Of a stretch of DNA of 64,000 nucleotides, positions 61,688-64,000 are shown piece by piece. Made by a program: the position numbers and the translations under genes. This DNA is from Endomicrobium proavitum (lineage in GTDB: Bacteria; Elusimicrobiota; Endomicrobiia; Endomicrobiales; Endomicrobiaceae). The first letter of the stretch is position 1, and each line of letters starts with the position of its first letter. The notes below the pieces were generated by a model that was given only the letters and a program-made list of their open reading frames with translations, was not told the DNA's origin and ran no database searches. The stretch lies in the NCBI RefSeq assembly GCF_001027545.1, contig NZ_CP009498.1, positions 930,001 through 994,000 on the forward strand, read 5' to 3'.

Positions 61688-63196
61688 ATGAATTTAAAAA
61701 AGAAAACGTTTTATTTTTTTACCGCTTTATTTATTTGCGCCGCAGCTTTAAACGCAAACGCGCAGGAATTTGACCCGAATGAAAATCAGGAAACTTCCGA
61801 TAGGCAGCTTGCATCTGAAGCAATTATTACCGCGCCGCAAGAAGCGACAATTTCAACCGACAACGGCGACAACAGCGAGCCGGTGATAACAACTCCCGAG
61901 GAATCAGTATCGCTGTCTTGGCAGGAAAGCGCAGATCCTTTGGTTAGCGCAATAACTTCTGCGCTTGCGGACGCGCCGCAACAGCAATCGTCAAAAAAAG
62001 CTATTCTTGAAGCCTCGTCGGCATACAGAAAATCCGTGGAAGCTTACAAAAAGGGAGATTTTAAAACCGCAAAAAAACAGTTTTCAAATTTCACAAACAA
62101 ACTTGAGAAGGCGGAAATAAATTCCGAACTTTATTATTTTCTATTTGACGATCTTGAAAGCATTCTTACAAAACTCAACAGAATTTATTCCATAGACGAG
62201 CCTTTGCCCTACAACGGAAAAGACAAACCGTCCATACCTATGGAGTGCGAAGACAACTCTCTTGTTGAAAAATACATAAACGTTTATTCCGTTACCGCAA
62301 AAAAAAATATGCAAACTGCCCTTGAGCGCAGCGGCGCATACCGCGCTATGATTTTGAAAACTCTCCAAGAATTTAATTTGCCCGAAGAACTTTTATATTT
62401 GCCGATAGTTGAAAGTTTATTTTACAACGGCGACGTTTCTCACGCAGGCGCAGTGGGGCTTTGGCAAATTATGCCACACAGAGGAAGAGCGCTGGGGCTG
62501 CAAATAAACTATTGGATTGACGAAAGAAAAGATCCGCAAAAAGCTACAAGAGCGGCGTGTTTATATCTTAAAGAATTATACATTATGCTTAACGACTGGC
62601 ATTTGGTTTTAGCCGCTTACAACAGAGGCGAATACGGGCTTATCCGCGACATGAAATTTTCTAACGCCACAAATATTACCGAGATGACCGACAGAAACGC
62701 AATACCCAAAGAAACGCAAAGATACGTTCCTCAGTTTATTGCCGTTGTTACGGTTGCAAGAGATTTGAAAAAATACGGTTTTACAAATTTAAATTACGCA
62801 GCGCCTGCCGCATACGACGTTTACAAAACGGATAAAGTTATAGATTTAAAAATAGCGGCGCAGTGCGCTCAAACCACAATTGAAGAAATAAAAAAGTTAA
62901 ACCCCGCGCTTAACGCGTGGTGCACGCCTCAAGGATATCCGGGGTTTGAACTTAAAATTCCTTACGGTTCAAAAGAAAAGTTTTTAGAAAATATTGCAAA
63001 AACGGAAAATTTAAACCCGTCGCCGGGATTTATAAAACATAAAGTTGTTAAAGGCGAGTATCTTGAAAAAATAGCAAAACTTTACGCCACAACGCCGTCG
63101 GAAATTAAAAAAGACAACCCGCAGCTTAACAAACAAAAATATTTAAAACTAAATCAGGTTTTAATTGTGCGCCCCGGAAAGAAATACTTTAAATAA
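61688..63196 (+). CDS. MltD-like membrane-bound lytic transglycosylase with LysM repeats
   Basis: Cleaves the glycan strands of peptidoglycan. The product is 502 residues from the ATG at 61688; the upstream in-frame start at 61670 would lie before the -10 box. The signal peptide ends at ANAQ. An acidic, Ser/Thr/Gln-rich linker follows to about 110, then the SLT domain: LPEELLYLPIVESLFYN with the catalytic Glu, GAVGLWQIMPHRGRALGL and LVLAAYNRGEYGLI. The C-terminus has two LysM-like repeats (one from KVIDLKIAAQCAQTT, one from HKVVKGEYLEKIAKLYATT) that bind the wall. It is divergent from gatC. Confidence 0.9.
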   Translation: MNLKKKTFYFFTALFICAAALNANAQEFDPNENQETSDRQLASEAIITAPQEATISTDNGDNSEPVITTPEESVSLSWQESADPLVSAITSALADAPQQQSSKKAILEASSAYRKSVEAYKKGDFKTAKKQFSNFTNKLEKAEINSELYYFLFDDLESILTKLNRIYSIDEPLPYNGKDKPSIPMECEDNSLVEKYINVYSVTAKKNMQTALERSGAYRAMILKTLQEFNLPEELLYLPIVESLFYNGDVSHAGAVGLWQIMPHRGRALGLQINYWIDERKDPQKATRAACLYLKELYIMLNDWHLVLAAYNRGEYGLIRDMKFSNATNITEMTDRNAIPKETQRYVPQFIAVVTVARDLKKYGFTNLNYAAPAAYDVYKTDKVIDLKIAAQCAQTTIEEIKKLNPALNAWCTPQGYPGFELKIPYGSKEKFLENIAKTENLNPSPGFIKHKVVKGEYLEKIAKLYATTPSEIKKDNPQLNKQKYLKLNQVLIVRPGKKYFK

Positions 63197-63356
63197 GGCA
63201 AAGTGAAAAGTGACACGAAGTGTCATCCCGGAATGTCTTAATCCGGGATCCACGTTTGCTAAATATTATACGTGTTCATTATTTAACGGTAAAGTGGAAA
63301 GTGAAATTAACGGCAACGACAAAATTAAATATTTTTCGCTGCGTTTAGGATAAATA
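63197..63356. other. Intergenic stretch with dispersed repeats
   Basis: No gene is seen. GTGAAAAGTG-type repeats are at 63200-63212 and 63290-63325. Two stacked palindromes are at 63211-63225 (TGACAC/GTGTCA) and 63225-63249 (ATCCCGGA/TCCGGGAT). An inverted copy of the AGTGGAA repeat is at 63410-63442, beyond the terminator. Confidence 0.6.
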
Positions 63357-63394
63357 AAAAAAAGAGCCCTGCACATTGTGCGGGGCTCTTTTTA
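63357..63394. terminator. Bidirectional terminator between MltD-like gene and metallophosphoesterase
   Basis: A 14-bp or longer stem (63361-63374 with 63378-63391, arm AAAGAGCCCTGCAC) around a 3-base loop, with A-runs before it and TTTTTATTTG after it. It can serve both convergent transcripts. Confidence 0.88.
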
Positions 63395-63434
63395 TTTGTT
63401 TTTGTCATTAATTCCACTTCTCACTTTCCACTTT

Positions 63435-64000
63435 TCACTTTTTCTTTTTCAAGTTAATAACTGCAATTTCGCTTGTGTTAAACAATCTCATAGGAGGCCC
63501 CCATAGGCGCGTTCCGGAGGTTATATACATTACGGAGCCGTTTTCTTTGTAGAAACCGTAATTATACTTCATGAAAAATCTTCTTATAATTTCTATCGGC
63601 GGAATTTGTCCGGCGTGGGTATGTCCGGAAAGCTGCAAAATTTTTGTTATCTTTGAGGCTTTATCAAAAGATTCCGGTCTGTGGCTTAAAAAAATTACAG
63701 GGTATCTTTTATTTACATTTTCCAAAGAGTCCGCAATAGCTTCGTCGCCGTTCCACTGCGTATCATTTATTCCCGCGATGTTAATTATATTACCCGCCAA
63801 AACGCTTTCGTTGCTTAAAACTTTTACGCCAAGCGAGGCAAACATTTGCGTAAAAGTTTTTACGCCCGTATAGTATTCATGGTTTCCGGTTACAGCATAA
63901 ACGCCGTAAGGCGCTTTGAGTTTTTCAAATCCGTATTTTATATACCTGCCGTCCGTAAATATATCCGCGTCTATTACGTCGCCGGTTATAACAATAATAT
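63435..64000 (-). CDS. Metallophosphoesterase, YkuE-like (partial, N-terminus outside window)
   Basis: The minus strand is open from the right edge (64000) to the stop at 63435, giving at least 188 codons; the internal Met at 63845 is not the start. Metallophosphoesterase motifs appear in order: [35 protein letters not shown] and LSGHTHAGQ, which hold the two-metal ligands. [16 protein letters not shown] near the C-terminus is typical of the YkuE-like group that cleaves UDP-type sugar or lipid phosphoesters or acts in the envelope. The N-terminal part, with any membrane anchor and the first metal motif, is outside the window. Confidence 0.88.
   Translation of the reverse strand, partial: IIVITGDVIDADIFTDGRYIKYGFEKLKAPYGVYAVTGNHEYYTGVKTFTQMFASLGVKVLSNESVLAGNIINIAGINDTQWNGDEAIADSLENVNKRYPVIFLSHRPESFDKASKITKILQLSGHTHAGQIPPIEIIRRFFMKYNYGFYKENGSVMYITSGTRLWGPPMRLFNTSEIAVINLKKKK

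Overview
The window reads as chromosome of an AT-rich, didermic (two-membrane) bacterium. A TolC-type outer-membrane factor, many lipobox lipoproteins, a murein lytic transglycosylase and a two-partner-secretion exoprotein all imply an outer membrane. Gene content and style (a full GatCAB amidotransferase, the nusA-infB operon, hrcA-grpE-dnaK, abundant small intergenic palindromes) would fit Elusimicrobiota, especially the Endomicrobium type; that is an inference from general resemblance, not a sequence match. Both window ends cut a gene: a TolC-like protein on the left and a metallophosphoesterase on the right.

Layout. Positions 1-9200 (minus strand) carry arginine biosynthesis (argB, argD, argG, argH) interleaved with a CBM9-like lipoprotein, a small Cys-rich exported protein, a membrane protein, a PD-(D/E)XK nuclease, rsmD and yjbQ. 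A plus-strand tRNA-Ala follows. Positions 9490-17930 hold the heat-shock group: hrcA-grpE-dnaK behind a CIRCE operator and consensus promoter, with dnaJ about 3.6 kb further on behind unrelated genes (ClbS/DfsB-like, YiiX-like, MTH1187-type thiamine binding, FrlD-like sugar kinase, SIMPL). Positions 18150-22930 are a macromolecular-synthesis group (rpsU, NIF3, dnaG, rpoD). Positions 22990-30650 are HIT, ribF, truB, nrnA, rbfA, infB, nusA and rimP. Positions 30700-35015 are a tRNA-Tyr/Gly/Thr-tuf-rpmG-tRNA-Trp-secE-nusG-rplK-rplA operon with a perfect sigma70-type promoter and a strong terminator. Positions 35030-42280 hold housekeeping genes and a DNA-repair cassette: an UDG-linked radical SAM protein, its partner and a convergent UDG-family glycosylase.

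The exciting region is 42395-56191, all on the minus strand. A 2256-residue TpsA/CdiA-like haemagglutinin ends in a variable C-terminus. It is followed by two tandem copies of a two-gene membrane-protein cassette. Next comes an orphan copy of the haemagglutinin's last third (1.89 kb, about 95% identical) carrying a different C-terminus and a newly made signal peptide. Then come a small soluble protein coupled to the orphan's stop codon, a third decayed haemagglutinin fragment, and three unknown lipoproteins. This is the architecture of a contact-dependent inhibition locus with orphan toxin/immunity modules. No TpsB/CdiB transporter is in the window. Positions 56237-61660 are gatC-corA-gatA-gatB-proB, with the haemagglutinin gene directly behind proB and no obvious promoter of its own. 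A divergent MltD-like transglycosylase follows.

A second theme is a set of small dispersed palindromes and low-complexity repeats at gene junctions. In at least two genes (the FrlD-like kinase and the large haemagglutinin) they appear to sit in frame inside the coding sequence, and others form the C-termini of grpE and the PD-(D/E)XK nuclease gene.
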